A DNA stretch of 64,000 nucleotides from Tanypteryx hageni (Eukaryota > Arthropoda > Insecta > Odonata > Petaluridae), in contig CM054112.1 in the NCBI GenBank assembly GCA_028673005.1, positions 190,003,144 to 190,067,143 on the forward strand, in the 5' to 3' direction. A program made the position numbers and the translations under genes. Of this stretch, positions 10,175 through 25,100 are shown piece after piece (position 1 is the first letter of the stretch; every line of letters begins with the position of its first letter). The notes beneath the pieces were generated by a model. That model was not told the origin of the DNA and did not search any database. It saw only the letters and a list, made by a program, of their open reading frames with translations.

Positions 10175-13100
10175 GTATGTGTGCTTTAATGAGTTAATTT
10201 CCATATTTATTTCAAGTGTATTTATTATATATGATAGGTTATAGCCTTTACAATTCCGTAATACAAATTTCGGCATTTTTAATTATAATCTTGGTCCAAA
10301 TTTCACAATCAAGAAATTGTGATGTTATACAAGTATGTGATAATTTTTAAAATTTTCTTCGTTTGTCAGATTTTTTATATTTAATTTCTATAAGGACTTG
10401 GGCAATACATTTTTATTTGCTCCAATCTTTCATTTATTCTAAATTTATTTATTTTTAGCGCCTGACATTGAGTTCAGAAGTGAACCTTTCAGACATTGTG
10501 TCATTCGAAACTTCTGCCGTGATGCGGAGTTTTTGGATGGCTTGAAAGAGGAATTGTATGATGTGGAATACTCTGAGAAAAGCAATGATCTTTACCAATT
10601 TCACCAATCAATAGACTTGGGCAGCTCCCACTCTCCACATGTAGTCTCTCTACACAACTTCTTCCACGAGTGTCTTATTGGATGGCTCAGATCTGTCACT
10701 GGTATTCCTCTTAATCACAAGATTGATGTAACGAGCTCCAGATACGATTACACAGGTGAGTGATAAAAATTTGCAATGGTTCCCAAATTTCTATATTATC
10801 TCACCTGAATACATTTATGATAAGCCTAACTTTTCCCAAACGTACGCATAGTGGAAACAGGAATTTTATGATTTTTTTATGCTAGAAAACTTTGTTTTTG
10901 CTTAGGAATTGTTTTTCTTTTTTAAATTACATGTTATATTTTGGTAACCAGTTTTTGAACTATCTATTCTAGATGTGTTGTTGTGTCATGATGATCAGTG
11001 TGAAGGGAGAAGGATAGCCTTCATACTTTACATGGTCAATTCCTGGGAAAAAGAAGATGGTGGAACTCTTGATTTATTTGATGTTGATGGTAACTATTCT
11101 ATTAAATTTAAATGTCAGTTATGCTAAACATCTATCTATTGATTTCTTAATTCATGTAATAAGTACGTTAAAACTCCTTTATGTTTAGTTTCCTTTTATT
11201 GGATAGAATAGTTGTAGGTTGTATGTGTTAAAAGTTATCCAGTTGTTTTAATGTACTATTTTGATGGGAATCTGCAACAGCTTTAATTTTTGTCTTCTCA
11301 CTTATTAAGTAAAATTTATGACTTTAAGCAAAGAATTATTCCTTGTCTGTAGCAGGTTTCCCATTGTATGCTTTATCTATAAAATTTATATTCAGGAAAA
11401 CCTGGTTTAGCTGATGGCATACTATAGTTAAGTTTTCATTTAACTTCCTGAGTTTTCTTATTGTAAAAAAATTCAAACTGAAGACACAGTTGGTTTAATT
11501 TTTTCAAATAAGTTAATTAATTTTTAGGTTATGGCCAGCCTGACAAAGTAGTTCGATCTCTTGTCCCTCAGTGGAACTCGATAGTCTTCTTCGAGGTTTC
11601 ACATTTGTCATTTCATCAGGTAAGTTAATAAAAATGCCTCATTTCATCTTTCCTCTCCATCATGTTTAATATTATTAAAATATTTGGATCTTGTCTTTTA
11701 TCTGCCATCCACCCAAGTTAATATACGGAGTGCCCTTCTAGTAGCAGGATATGGGACTAGCGTGGGATACAACTGTTTGTGCTACAACATATTCCAACTC
11801 ACCCCACCGGATTTAATAAGTTCAAGTGTTTTGGTTTATTCTCACATTCACTGTCCTGCTCCCCCGAGGGGGAGAAACCAAAAACACTTGAACTAACTTA
11901 CCCAACCCAGTCACAGTCGTATCCTGCGCCCTTATGCTTTTTTCCTGCAGCTAACCTCCACGCAATTCCATAAACATTCCTGCTGAAATTGGAGTGTTGC
12001 ACTGTATGGCACATACCTGCTATAATAAAGAGCAAAGAGATTATATTAATTAATATTAAAAATTCCTTGTTATAACGTGATCTTTGAAATTGTAGGTTCT
12101 TAACCATTCTGCTATTACAGGCCATCTTTCAGAATGTTATAGAACAATGGATCACCATGGATCATATTGCTGTAGTTGAAGTTTATTATCATTTCCCACC
12201 TACAAGCCCTTGAGAGCAGTGTTTCTTAGGCCAATTTTGCCATGGCTGCATCTGCGGCCACCAGCCAAGACCTGGTGGCCGCACTGTTAAATTTAGGGCA
12301 AAAGTGTTACTTGGTCTTTTGAAAAAAACCCAAATATTAATTATGGTAACTTGTTGAAAGGAAAATTAATTACACTTCTTTCTTCCAAAAACTTTTATAA
12401 TGGTACTATCCTCATAAAATACACTTCAGGCATTCATCTCTGCGAAGTTCCATTAATGCAAATTTTATGCTGCTCAAATTGCATACTATACCTGAAAATG
12501 GTGAAAGTGCAATGAGATTTTCTTGGTTGATTTCTTGAAATGGTGAAGATATAAATGACACTGTCTTAGTGAAAAAATCCGACTCCTGAAATCTTTCCTA
12601 CAATTCATCACATAATGTTTCAAGATACATAATTAATTATTCCAATTTTTATTTTAGTCGTGACATTTTGCGATTTATCAGCAAGAAACGCATTGAGACA
12701 AGGAAAAATGGAGAGATCATTCTCGTTTTTCACCTGAGTGACTAAGTCAGCTGTAGTATTCTTGAGTTTATCAATTATGAAAAGGTTATCAATAATTGTC
12801 AACCCTCTGGTTTGAAGCTGTCGATTAATAGAACTAAACTTTGATAAAAAGCCTTTTAAAAATAGGATGCAACCACGAATAGAAGGTTATTGTAAATCTA
12901 GGGGTAAATCATTGTATTTTGGGATTAAGGCAGTTATAACTTTATCATAAAGTTCACATAATCTCTGCATACTTGAATCAAAACAACCCGCGAATGTGAG
13001 TGTAGTTAAGTAGTACGTTATGCTTTTCATCGGTAGTGTTGCATAATGATCCAAAACTATTTTTCAAATGCTGCTAGTGTTACTGAGATTAATCACTTTT

Positions 13101-16100
13101 CTGATCATTGATTCCACATCGTCCATAGATTTGATTACAGATTTGCAAACAGGTACTTCTTGGGCATAACAATGGAAGCAAAATATAGAATTTTGGCAAT
13201 ACATGTTAAAAAGGGTCAGTACTCCACTTTTCTTCCTCTTCATTATGGCAGCTCCATCTGCAGTTACAGCACAAATATTCGCCATTGAGATGCTGAGAAG
13301 TTACGAGTTTTCTTTCATGGCATTGTCATCATTTCTGAAAGTAAGACATTCTTTTAGAGAAGTTAAGAACAGTAGTTTCTCACAAAAATGGCCGTTGTCA
13401 GAATTTAAATAGTGAGCACATACAAGTAGTTCCCCAGTTTTAGTTACGTCACTGCTCTCATCCAAGCACAATCTGTAGAAAGGAATTTTGATACATTCAG
13501 CAACTTCCGCCCTTATGAAGATCTCTATGTCTTCTATTCTTCGTTGTACAGTATCATTGCTCAAAGCTATATATCAAAACAATTTGTTTTGTGGTTGAAT
13601 CGCCAGCACTAATGACTCCATGAATTCTCCCTGAAAAGGGTTAATTTCCAAATACCCTACGTAAAATTAATAAACAATGTACTGTGCTTACCAAACCCCT
13701 CAGTTACTTATATTTACATAGTCCAGATCTTTCTGCTATAACGTCTATTAATTTCACCAACATTCATTTCCAATCATATCACTTTCTCTTAAAATATCAA
13801 TCAAACATCTGTAATTTTTACTGGTGACAATCATAATTACAGTAACCCGTGATCGTCATGGCAGTTAGCAGGAGCAAATTCTACAGAAGTACTGAAATAA
13901 TTAATCCTAATAGGCATTAAAAAAGCATTATAAATGCTTATAATGAAAATAAATAGAAATTGTCTTCATAACGAATATAAAGTCTAAAGTTAACCGTGTA
14001 ATAAACCACATTCCCGTATTTATTACGAAAATTTACATAGAAATAGTAAATATACCTTCAATCTTCAACAAATTCTATAAAAATATATACTCCACTCACT
14101 CACACTCACTGCTTTAAATTGAAATGCGACAATGTGGGAGGAAAAGGTAGCATTTTGGATCTGTGCCTTGTTCTGGAACAGGAACATTTTCCTGTTCTGC
14201 TTTAAATTTAATAATTTAATTAGCTCTAAATTAAAATCCTACGTTTAACCCAAAAATATATTTTCAATAAAGCATTTGTGTGCCATTAAAATATTTAATC
14301 TCTTCAAAGACACCAATAGTATTGTCTTCCTGATGCGTTTAATCGCAAAATAATTAATTTATGGATAATGAAATATTTTACTGATAGTAAAGTTTTTTGA
14401 AATAGCAATAAATAAATTACAACAGTAATATAATTATTAAATAAATACATGCGTTTACATACCCTAACTATTAAAGTCGGCCAGCAATGAATCCTTATAA
14501 AATTTTTATGCTACAGTGGAACGAAGAGAGAAAATAGCATCCTGCAAATTTAAAATTAGTTAACGAAACAGGTTTTTATAAAAGCATCAAATATAATCAG
14601 AAAACATGTATGCTAAATTTATAATGTTTTTGTAATACAACATAATATGCACATACTCTTATAAATATATGATAGTTTTAATCCACTACACTATAAAAGA
14701 CAAATGGACTAAAACCCTTAATTCTGATTTTTTTTACTCAAAAAAAATCTTATGTGGCCACCACATGACTTTCTCCATATCTTAAATATTTCTAATAATT
14801 CCAAATAGTTGAAATGATAATAAATATTTTAAGGAACTGAGAAAAATTTAAAGACTTGGCAAAGAACAGAAACTGTAGCCATCTGATATTGGATATACCC
14901 CGAAGCTCCAACAATTAAGAAAATAAAAAGGAGCGTAGTGTGTTTACAATAGTCGCCAGTAGGTGGTGTGGTGATGGCAGCTAAAAAATTTACAGTATCT
15001 CTTCAGCAATGTATTATATGGGAAATTGTTTCAATCAAAGGTTATAGATAATTAAATTACCTACAACTTTTATTCCTGCACTTTTTTACATTTATCAAAT
15101 ATTAAAGCAAATATTTCAAAAAAATGGATGACAAGAGTAAACACCCACTTCCGGTCGACCGATTTTTACCAAAAACTAATCAGCACATCTTCCTTTAACA
15201 AAAATGTCAAATATAAAATTCCACGCTGATCTGAGTAATAGATTTTGAGTTAGAGCACCCACAAAATTCCGGTCACAGACACACACAGACATCATCGAGA
15301 AAATAGTCACACCCCAAAAAAATACATTTTCGTACTTTTCTGGTATTTTTATTCAAAGCTTAATCATTGTTCTGTATTGCACTTATATAGGCAGCATCTA
15401 CTTATCATACATTCAGTTAACATTACATAATAGTATCATATGTACATGCATGGTATCAACTAATATGTACATCATACTCAGGTAGGCCAGTTTGTCTGGT
15501 GTGTTGCCACATGTACTGTTACCCAGTGCTGTATGGTTGGACATCTTGACTGCTTGAATTTTGCTTGTGCTTTTATATTTTAAACAACTTGACTGAAATT
15601 TTTTATCATAATGGATAATAAGAGGAATGCAAGTGTAAAATGCCAACAAAAAAACTGCCTACCTTTACTCTTAAGAAAATAAACATTATAAACAAGGCTA
15701 AAAGGGTGAGTCTTTGATAGCTATAGAACATGGCTTAGATTAATTTACAAATGTTAAAAGTGAGAGCAATGTTCAGCATATTGATTGTGTTGGTTTTATG
15801 ACATTTCTATGTTTTAATTTATCATTTAGATGATATTATTTATTGTCTGTTACTTTATAAATGCAATTGTAAAATATTTCAGCTTAATTTTGAGCAAAAA
15901 AATTTGTGGGCTTGTACAGGAACATGCATTTCTATGGTCTACTTAATTGTACATCTACTTAATGTGAAAGTTTTCAAGAACGTAACTTGTACATTGAGCG
16001 GATGCTGCCTGTACTTTATCTGAATATGCTATTAAGTAAGAGTATCACTGTGAATAATAATCTTGTAGCAAATGAATTTTAAAAAAGACTAAACTTTAAA

Positions 16101-19100
16101 AAGTAATAAAAATATACAGACCATTGTAGAAGTTTACTATACAATTTACTGTATTTCTCGGCATATAAGATGCACTTATTTCCAGAAAAATTACCCCCAA
16201 AATCAGCCTGCATCTTATACGCCAAAGCTAAAATTATTACTGTTCTCGATACTGACACTAACAAACCCACTCATCCCTAAAATGGGATAATTGGCAGTCA
16301 TTCGTTGCTAAACAATAAAATAGACATTATTAATAATTAATAGGGAAAATTTGTTAATAGATACAGTAATACCTTATGCAACATGGATTCTAATGATGCA
16401 TTTTCATTATTGCGCTTTAATACAGCTATGCTATGTATTTGAAAGGCTTGTTAGGATCTAAATGCTAATCATTCGATTTATTTTTTAAACAGTTATAATT
16501 TGGTTTCTCAGTCATTAAGGTAAAATTTTATTGTGTATTAAAACAGTTAGGTGGAAGAAGGGCCATATGGCCTCAACCTTGTCGTATTAAGGAAATAAAT
16601 AAATAAAATTGAGTATAGGCATTGGTAAGAGAACTATGTTGTTGACTGGATTATATTTTGTTTATATATTGATGCAAATAATTTATTGGGCCATCTTCTT
16701 TGTATTCTTTAAATTATATTTTATTTTGAAATATCTTTTTACATTTATTTCAGGTTTCTGAAGTCCTCACTCGAGATAAAACACGACTCTCTGTGAGTGG
16801 CTGGTTCCATGGACCCCCTCTAAGACCTCCAACGCCATACATAAGCATGCCATTTCCTCGTAAACTACCTTTTGATGGAGAGGTAATGAATATTTGACAT
16901 TAGCGAACATATCATATTGCAGAAATCTAAGATAATCTTTTTAAGTATTTTTTACCCTCTAAAAATAGGAAGTCATCTTACAATGAAAACTGAACTTGTA
17001 AACACTGTTAATCTTTGTTGCACAGCATATTGATGGACATGTCTTGTTGTTCATTAACCACTTTAGTGGGTATGCTGTATATATTCATCGTGGCCTTTTC
17101 TCTTTCATCTAGCTCTGTCCTTTTAGTTCGGTTTTCCGATGATAGATGGGGTATACATCCTTATGTCGAGAAAATATGTACAATTCTTGTATGTTCTGCG
17201 TCTGTTATGTGGGGTTGCCTACTCTCTCCCCTGCGGAAGTGAAAGTGGGTATTCTAAGAATTTTTCGTGTACACATTTACAATCAAATTCACGTTCCCTC
17301 CTAGGAGGCCCTGGAAGTAATAACCCCTTCTATAGACCACAGTAAACGGTACACATCTAAAAGCAGATGTGAACAGAAAAAGGACAGTTGGCCTTTGAAA
17401 AACAAAGATGTTGGACATGGCAATGCTCAATGCATTTGCTGTTTATAGAAAAAATAGAGGAAAGTTAAACAGAAAAGAGTTTCTAATAACGATGACTGAA
17501 AAATTCTTTTAAAAAACGCTGAAAGGGTCCTAATCCTGAAATCGAGAAAAAAAGTCCCCACCAGCAGTGCACCTGGGAAAAATTAAATAGCTTGTTAAGT
17601 GGTTAACCTTCATTGAATTGAAACTTAGGTACCATGATTTTTGGGTTTGCAAATATTTTGAAAAATTATTTCACGTATTAAAACAGAAATTTTTAAATCT
17701 TAGTTATTTTTTGTTTTAAATTATCATTTTACAAATCTTCTAAATTACGTCTGCTAAATAAATGGTAAACAGTTGAACAGCTGATTCAAAATGGAGGTCA
17801 TCTACATCAACAAATATGCTGGAGTTTATGGTTCATATTTTATACCCAGTGTGTAAGGCAACCCTAAGATTTTACAGGATTTTTATTAAGCTTCAAAGGT
17901 TGATTTGTCGACCGGCATGTATGGTAAATCCCTTGACCCATCAAAATAGCCTTGTCAAAGTAGCCTAAGACAAAATAACCCAATTTAATTTTTATTTAAA
18001 TGTGAAAAACCAATACATAAGTAATACAATATTTTTCAAATTAGCTGAAATCCAATACATTTATTATATCTATAAAAGAAAGTGTTTGTATGAATGTGAT
18101 TCTATAGCTCAACAACTACAGAATGTAGAAAGAAGATGAAGGTAACATTTTAACTGCAATACAGAGTAAGGTGGTGTAGTAGGGGTTTTAAACCAATTTG
18201 ATTGGCCTTTTCAGTTAAAGAAAATATTTTCCTTTTTTATTTTTCTCCATTTAAATAACATGGGAAATGATGTAGTATATTTTCCCAAAATATAACTTTC
18301 AACCACAAACTTTCATGTTTTTCATTTGAAAAAATGTCACTCTCATGACAACCCAATTGTTGTCGATTGAAGACAAAAGCTTAATCTCAAATACATAAAG
18401 AAGGGCACACTTATTAATTATGTAAGTAAACAAAAGGCGTGAAATGCTATGCTAATTTGAGTTTAGATTATTAAAAAAAAATTATATCAGAATTGAATTA
18501 TGACATTTATAGTACCGTTGTAAATTTGAAATAAACATCAATGTGCAAAAGGACATTGTTTTTATACGACATATCCATTTGCAATCTTACGTGCCAGATC
18601 TTTATTGTTTTTCTTCATGGTGACAGAAATAAACTTCTGCCAATGGTAGTAAGAACCTACGATTAGCGCAACATGTAGGTTGAAGCGATTTTGTCTGTGA
18701 TTTGCTTGGATTACTTTCTGTAATTCATTTTTGTGACAACTTTGTCATTGTTATGTGGTTTATTGTACTTCTCTTTACTGGTTTCATTTGTCATTAAATA
18801 TTAGTTGTTTGTTGAATGCTCATTGTTCATCACTTTCTTCTTTGCACTTTGCTGGTTTGATTCAACTTTGGATTGCAGTATTTGATTTTAGTTTAAGCTT
18901 ATTTGTTTGTGTTGTGTATTCCGTCTTTGGATGCCAGTTATGTTATTACTATCCATCACTTCTTTTTGTTTCGTTTTTTTATTCGTGTTCATGTTTAACT
19001 TTGATCATTGGTTCTTATTGTTCGTTCATTGTTTGTCACAGTTTATTCTCTTGCTCTTTGGCGGTTCCTTCCACCATTGGGTATTGGTTTTTGTGGTTAT

Positions 19101-22100
19101 TTTTTGTCAACAATTTTGGTTTATGACTGGAAACGACTAAGGAGAAGATGTGTTCATTCCACAAATCCCTATTATTCCTTTTGACTTTAGGAGACTTCGG
19201 TATCCAATAAAATTAAGCTTTGCCATTTCAATTAATAAGGCTCAAGGACAGTCATTTCAGGTTGTTTATCTAAATTTAGAATTACTCTGTTTTGCTCATG
19301 GTCAACTCCATGTTGGATGCTCCAGAGTCGGTAATGATAATGAACTATTTATATTTGCTCCAAAAGGAAAAACGAAAAATATTGTTTATAAAGGTGTTGG
19401 AGAATAAATGCATAGTTTGAAGTTTTTTTTTGTTAAAATAATCCTTATTAAATTTCATATTTTGCCTTAATACAGGACTTTTATGTCATTAAAGGTTGAA
19501 TGTTAAAAATTCAATTATTTTCTTATTTATATTGAATCAGAAATCCGTACAATTAAGCCAAATTCCTTTAAACTTTTATGTGATTTGATTGTTCCTGTAT
19601 ATTCTCGATTGATTGTTTATTCCTAACCATAAACCCAAGCAATGCCAGGTACTTCTGCTAGTATGTAATAAAATATTTGTAAAATTAGCCAAAAACCAAT
19701 ATATAACTAATACAAGATTTGTCAAATTAGCTAAAATCCAATACATAAGGAATAAAATATTTGTTAAATGTATAAGGAATACTATGTATAAGTAATACAA
19801 TATTTGTCAAATTAGATGAAATTCAATACATAAATGTGGTATTTCTGTATCCCTAAGATTGTGAGAAATTGCATGAAGATAACCAAGAATGTCAGTATTA
19901 TCATAAGTCTAAACTAGAGTTTGAAGTCGTCAATTGAGTTATACGTACTTCTTTTTTGATGCCTCTGGCAGTTGAATCCCTGCACAAAAACGTGCAATGT
20001 CGATCTTACTCAATCTTGCTCTTTTCAAAACTGGTTGACAAGTTTGTATACCAACGGATGATAGCAATTTATTGTCTGCTGGAACGCACAATGCCACCCT
20101 TCGACTGAGTTTTTGGTGCAAGGAAGACCATCAATAACTCGGTCACGGATGTTCCATATGCGAATGGCGAATCAAGGTTTTGCTCTATGGTTGTTTTTGT
20201 CATCCTATGTAATTATCTTCCCAGTAGTCCACAATGGCATTCATTTCATCAGGACAACTATTGGCCAAGTTTTCAAATGTAACCGTTACGTCAGCAATTG
20301 GAACGAAATGCAAAGTTAATAACATTTTGACTTGCATTCGCAGATTTTCTTTGTCCTTTCTCCACAAACATTGTCCTAAATGGCATAGACATCCAACCAC
20401 TTCCGTTGCAGTGAACATCTGCGACACAGCATTTTGACTTGTTTTTTTCAAAGTCCGACATCGCACTTATCGGGTTCAAACTTAATTTTAACTCAAGCAG
20501 CCTCTGGAATACACAAATATATGTCACCTCACTTTTATCTAGTAGAAGAATGTAGGTTAAAGGAACGGTTGTTCTGTCTGTCAGTGCATGCATAGTGAAG
20601 ACTTGGAAAAGCAATTCCGGTGCAACTTTGAAAGTTCTGTCGATGAACCAATGACGATGCTGCTCTGAGATGTCTACATTTTCTTCAGTACCAAACATCA
20701 ATATATGATTGGAATCATCTTCACCATAATTCCACTGAACAAAATTCATGTTTATTGAAGTGTTTTGAAGAGCACCAGGGATAGCAATATCTGCAACAGT
20801 TGTCGGAATCGGAAATGGCTGTTATGTACGCTTCTGTGTACGTTCGACTTTCCTCTGTGATCCTGTATATGTTGGAAGATGACTTGAAACTTCCAGTGAT
20901 ATTCTGTTTGTATAGCGTTGAATTATTTGTCTGGGTTTTTCAATGCTGCATGTTGGTCGTCTATGCATCTGGGTGACAGATTTCACTACTTTGTTCTTTG
21001 ATAGATCAGGTGCATGGCTGTGTTCTGTGATAAGTGTTGCATCATTGTTGAATGTTTTCTAACGTCCTCAACAGGTTGGCGCGACACACCTCCATGATGT
21101 ACTCTCATCAACATTTATTCTTGCCTTCCAATACCTAAACCCATCATTTAACAATAACTTTTCCTAGACTAAAAAGCTTTTAAGCACAACGGTAATGATC
21201 TAATACCTCCCGAGTTGAAGTCGACACTGACACGTCAGTGTCAGTTTCTACCATATAGAGCAGTGGTAACTTGTGGTGGTCACAAATAGATGGCACTAGC
21301 TATATGTTTGCATTTCATTGAGTTATTTTGTCAGGGCTAATTTGACGGGACTATTTTATCTTGGGCTGTTTTATGTGTAAGATATTTTGACAGAGCTGTT
21401 TTGTCAGAGCTCATTTGTCCATGTTATTTTGATGGGGTATGGGTAAATCCAAAAGTCTGTGTAATTTTATTCAAATATCCTGAAATAAATCCATCTGCCA
21501 GTCTACAGATTAAATTTAAATGCCATATAATAAATGGAAATAATTTTGAAACTAGAAAATATTCTGCTATGACTGGGAATCTAATGCACATGTTCAGGTA
21601 TTTTTTTTCTTTTTACTTCTTACATTTATATAATCAAAATGCAAGTACATGATGTTTTGAGTTATACATACATTATTAAATTTAAATTGTGTGCTCCTTA
21701 AAATATACAATATTTTGTGAAATGGCTGGCAAGAGTTCATATTATTCTGCTTTCTTAAGAAAAATGATTTTATTTACTGACAAAAACGATAACCTTAGCT
21801 GCCCAAAGACAATGGGTATGTAATGTGAGAGGGTAGCAGCAACAATGTGAAAATATTTTCCGTAATTTTAGCTGATAGCTAGATTGTTAAATTGATTTGC
21901 TAATTTTGTAAATGGTCACTATATTATTATTTTAGGTGCTAGATCGAACCTAAAGTTACTATATCTATGTAGCTACGAATTTGCTGGATTGACGACACTG
22001 GATACAATACAAGCAGCAATAAAATAGGTAGGTGTTAAACTCAAGTTATACCAAAAGTACAGAATAAATTCAAGTTTATAAATAGGGCACTCAGCAGTTC

Positions 22101-25100
22101 TTCCTTTCTGCACAACTCATGAAGCTTTTAAGATTTCTATTCATGGGTATTAAGACAGTTTTAATGGTTCCTGGGGGGACTTTGAGAAGAAGGCCACTAC
22201 TACCACTTCTATTTGGACCAGTGCTGGCAAACAAAAAAAAACGATTCATTTCGTTCTTCATTACAGGCAAAAAAGCAATTTGGTTTTTCGTTACGTTTTT
22301 TTGTGCTAAAATCTATATTTCGTTTTCTATTACATTTAACATTATAACGATATAATTTGATAGAAATAATGAAGTGTAGTTACTCGCTTATTTTTGTGTA
22401 GAGGTTATGTATCCACCTTAAATACATGCTTCTCATTTAGAATACTAATTTATAGGCACTTCTAAATACAGTGTAACTTCCATAAGTCAAACTTCAAGCG
22501 AAACAAAAAATTATTTGAGTCGTAGAAAATTCAACTTATGGAAATATGTTTTTCTCATAGGGATTTTGTCTGATTAAATTAATTCCCCTCGAGTTATTGA
22601 AAATTCGAGTTATAGATGTTCGAGTTATAGAAGTTCCATTGTATATGCTGCAGATTAGTGACCTTCGTAAGATTTCAAAGTATTTGGCACATTTTTCGTT
22701 TTTGATGATCATGTATGAAAATTCAGATGTTCATATTCAAAATTTTATATTCAAGTTAATAAACTTAACAGATATTTATGACTAAAATATTAGTGTTGTA
22801 ACAGTTAAACCCTATATTAGAATTTTTTATAGATAACACACAATGTTCACAGAACCCAAGGACTCGTAATTAAAGATAATAAAAGGAGCCCATCGGTCGG
22901 TTACACCGATTGTAACTCCAAGAACATGCTCCTGCTACAGACCTAAAATTTGGTAGAATGATCGGTCATCAGATACAACTAAAGAGAATTATCCAAATTC
23001 CAATATTTGTCTTCTTTAGGGCTCATTTATGATGTCGTTCTTTCTTTTCATATCCCCTATAAGTAATACATGGAAATCATGCATGGGTTTACAATATTAC
23101 ATTTCAAGATTAGTTAGATTTGAGATATTAACCCAGGAATAGCTTTATTTTGTATATGAAAGAAAAAGGTAAATTATTTGTAAGACGAAATTTGAAACCA
23201 CTCCAAATTACCATGATTTTTTGGATAAAATAGAAACATTTGTAATCTATAACAATATGGGTATTCAATTGCAGTTGTGACGAAAAGAATACTATTAAAT
23301 TATAATTAATACCAAAATAATTTTGAAATCTTTAATTTAATGCTTTCAGTGGGATCTGATTACGTTCATATGAATTTTTTAGTTTGTAGTCTATTTCCAA
23401 CGTGGTTTATAAAAATGAAGAGCCAATTAAAAAAATTCTTTAATTTCAGTTGATTAAAGAATTTATCATTTTGATAAGACTTATGCTCGATAGTTATGAA
23501 TAAAAATTTTAAGGATCAGAAAATACATAATATTTAATAAAATGAGGATAAAGGATATTGTCGTGAACCGCCGCAACCTCACTGTAAATCGCAAATCCCT
23601 ATGCGATCTCTCTTCACTTTCACCAGCGTGCTCGTGATCTCTTGATCACTCACCGCGTTTACTGAATGAGAGGAAAATTTTTGGAATTGAACTCGCGCCA
23701 TCAAATATCAGAAAAAAATGTCCCCAGTGGTCAAAGATATCCACCAAATACCATGAAAATCGTTCAATCGGTTCAAAAGTTAATAGGGGTACAGAAAGAC
23801 TGAACGACGAAAGAATAAGCCTATTTTCCATACTGGAAAGTATGGTAAAATGCACAATTCAATTCTTTTTCAGAAGATTATTTAGATGCTAGCTTTGAAA
23901 ACTATAATGACCAAAATTGTCCTTATTTACAGCAAGAAAAAGAAATATGAAAAAGTTTGAAATAAAAAACAGGAGATGGAGGAATGGGAAGAAAGATAGA
24001 GGGAATGGATAGGGGAAGGGAGAGTATGGGGAGGGAAGCATACAAGTGTGAGGTAAACTGAGGGAGGAGTAAGACTGCAGGAGGAAGACGTGTGGGTTAG
24101 CAAGAAATGGAAAACGAGCAGAAGCGTTAAAGTTTAAACAGTGTATGAGGTTTCATAAAATAGAATTAAATTTAAAAATTTATTAAAATTTATGGGCACT
24201 AGTTTGCAAATAAGTGATAAGAAAATAAAATAACATTCCATTAGGCGCTGCTGAGTTTATTCTAATTCATTATAAAATCAGATACTCCCTTCCTGTGCAG
24301 ATGGTGGATATTGCTGTCTTCAGAATCGAACCCATTACCCAATGGTATATAAAACAGCATTTTTTTATATAATGTCAAAGAAAGACACTACACTAAATTA
24401 CTTGACTTTAATTAATACTAAACAAAATATAAACTTGAAATATATATGAATATGGGACTTACTTCAACACTGAATGAACTTTGTTTCTGTTACGGCTGGT
24501 GAAATGTCTCCCTGTGACTGTCTTGGGTAATTGGAAATAAACTGAAATTGTATTAAGCTCTGATTAGTCTTCATTTCCAGGGAACAATAACTATCCACTG
24601 TTACTTTAAATGTCTCATAATAATAATAGATATGAAGCAGTACTGCCCACTAATGAACACAACACGTTCGAATTGTATATTCACTTTGACCTTTCTCAAA
24701 TACCTTGTTAAGTTAGACTGACGAACAGTGGATAGAATTTGAGATTGTAGGGGATGATGGGATTGAAACTTGAAGAGCATTGACCTTTAAAAGAGGAAAA
24801 ACCCACTCTGGTGTAATATTTAAAAGAATGTTTTCAAAGTACGAGGCACTGTGGTGGAGGATAGGGAATGGTAGAGGTCCTTAACTACAAACAGCACATC
24901 TATTGAAGCTTCCTTCCTCATACACCACGCTCCTTATCTTGTGCTTCCTGGATAAGGATTAACACCAGGGAACCATTCACAAATGGAAGGAAAACCCAGA
25001 GGACAATCGGTAGTGGTCAGGATAGCATTTCTTTCGCGACAAGGCGACAAAACTGGTGCAGCGGGGAACAAGAAAAACCAGGGAAAGGGATTTTAGGCAA

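Larger units (their letters stand above)
17932..21441 (-). mobile_element. MULE DNA transposon with 9-bp target duplication
   Basis: The 9-bp sequence GGTAAATCC flanks the element perfectly (17923-17931 and 21442-21450). Ends are inverted: left CTTGACCCATCAAAATAGCC, right in reverse complement CATACCCCATCAAAATAACA. Without gaps, about 24 of the first 33 positions agree. Subterminal DNA repeats a TTTTGTCAGGGCTA-like motif. A broken MULE transposase lies inside on the minus strand. A 9-bp duplication is diagnostic of Mutator-like elements. The 3510-bp span includes a nested Helitron (18069-19661), so the element was about 1.9 kb before that. Confidence 0.88.

Noticed and set aside
13064..13564. 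A host zinc-finger BED gene in the OGFOD1 intron
   Set aside because: The frames are broken and the motifs are those of hAT transposases; no intact gene.
18755..19140. Hydrophobic open frames (123 and 77 codons) resembling membrane proteins
   Set aside because: They are overlapping frames of T-rich DNA inside the Helitron; hydrophobicity comes from TTT/TTG/TTC codons.
17997..19840. CRISPR-like array (regularly spaced repeats)
   Set aside because: Units of about 42 bp are adjacent and degenerate without unique spacers; this is a minisatellite in a eukaryotic transposon.
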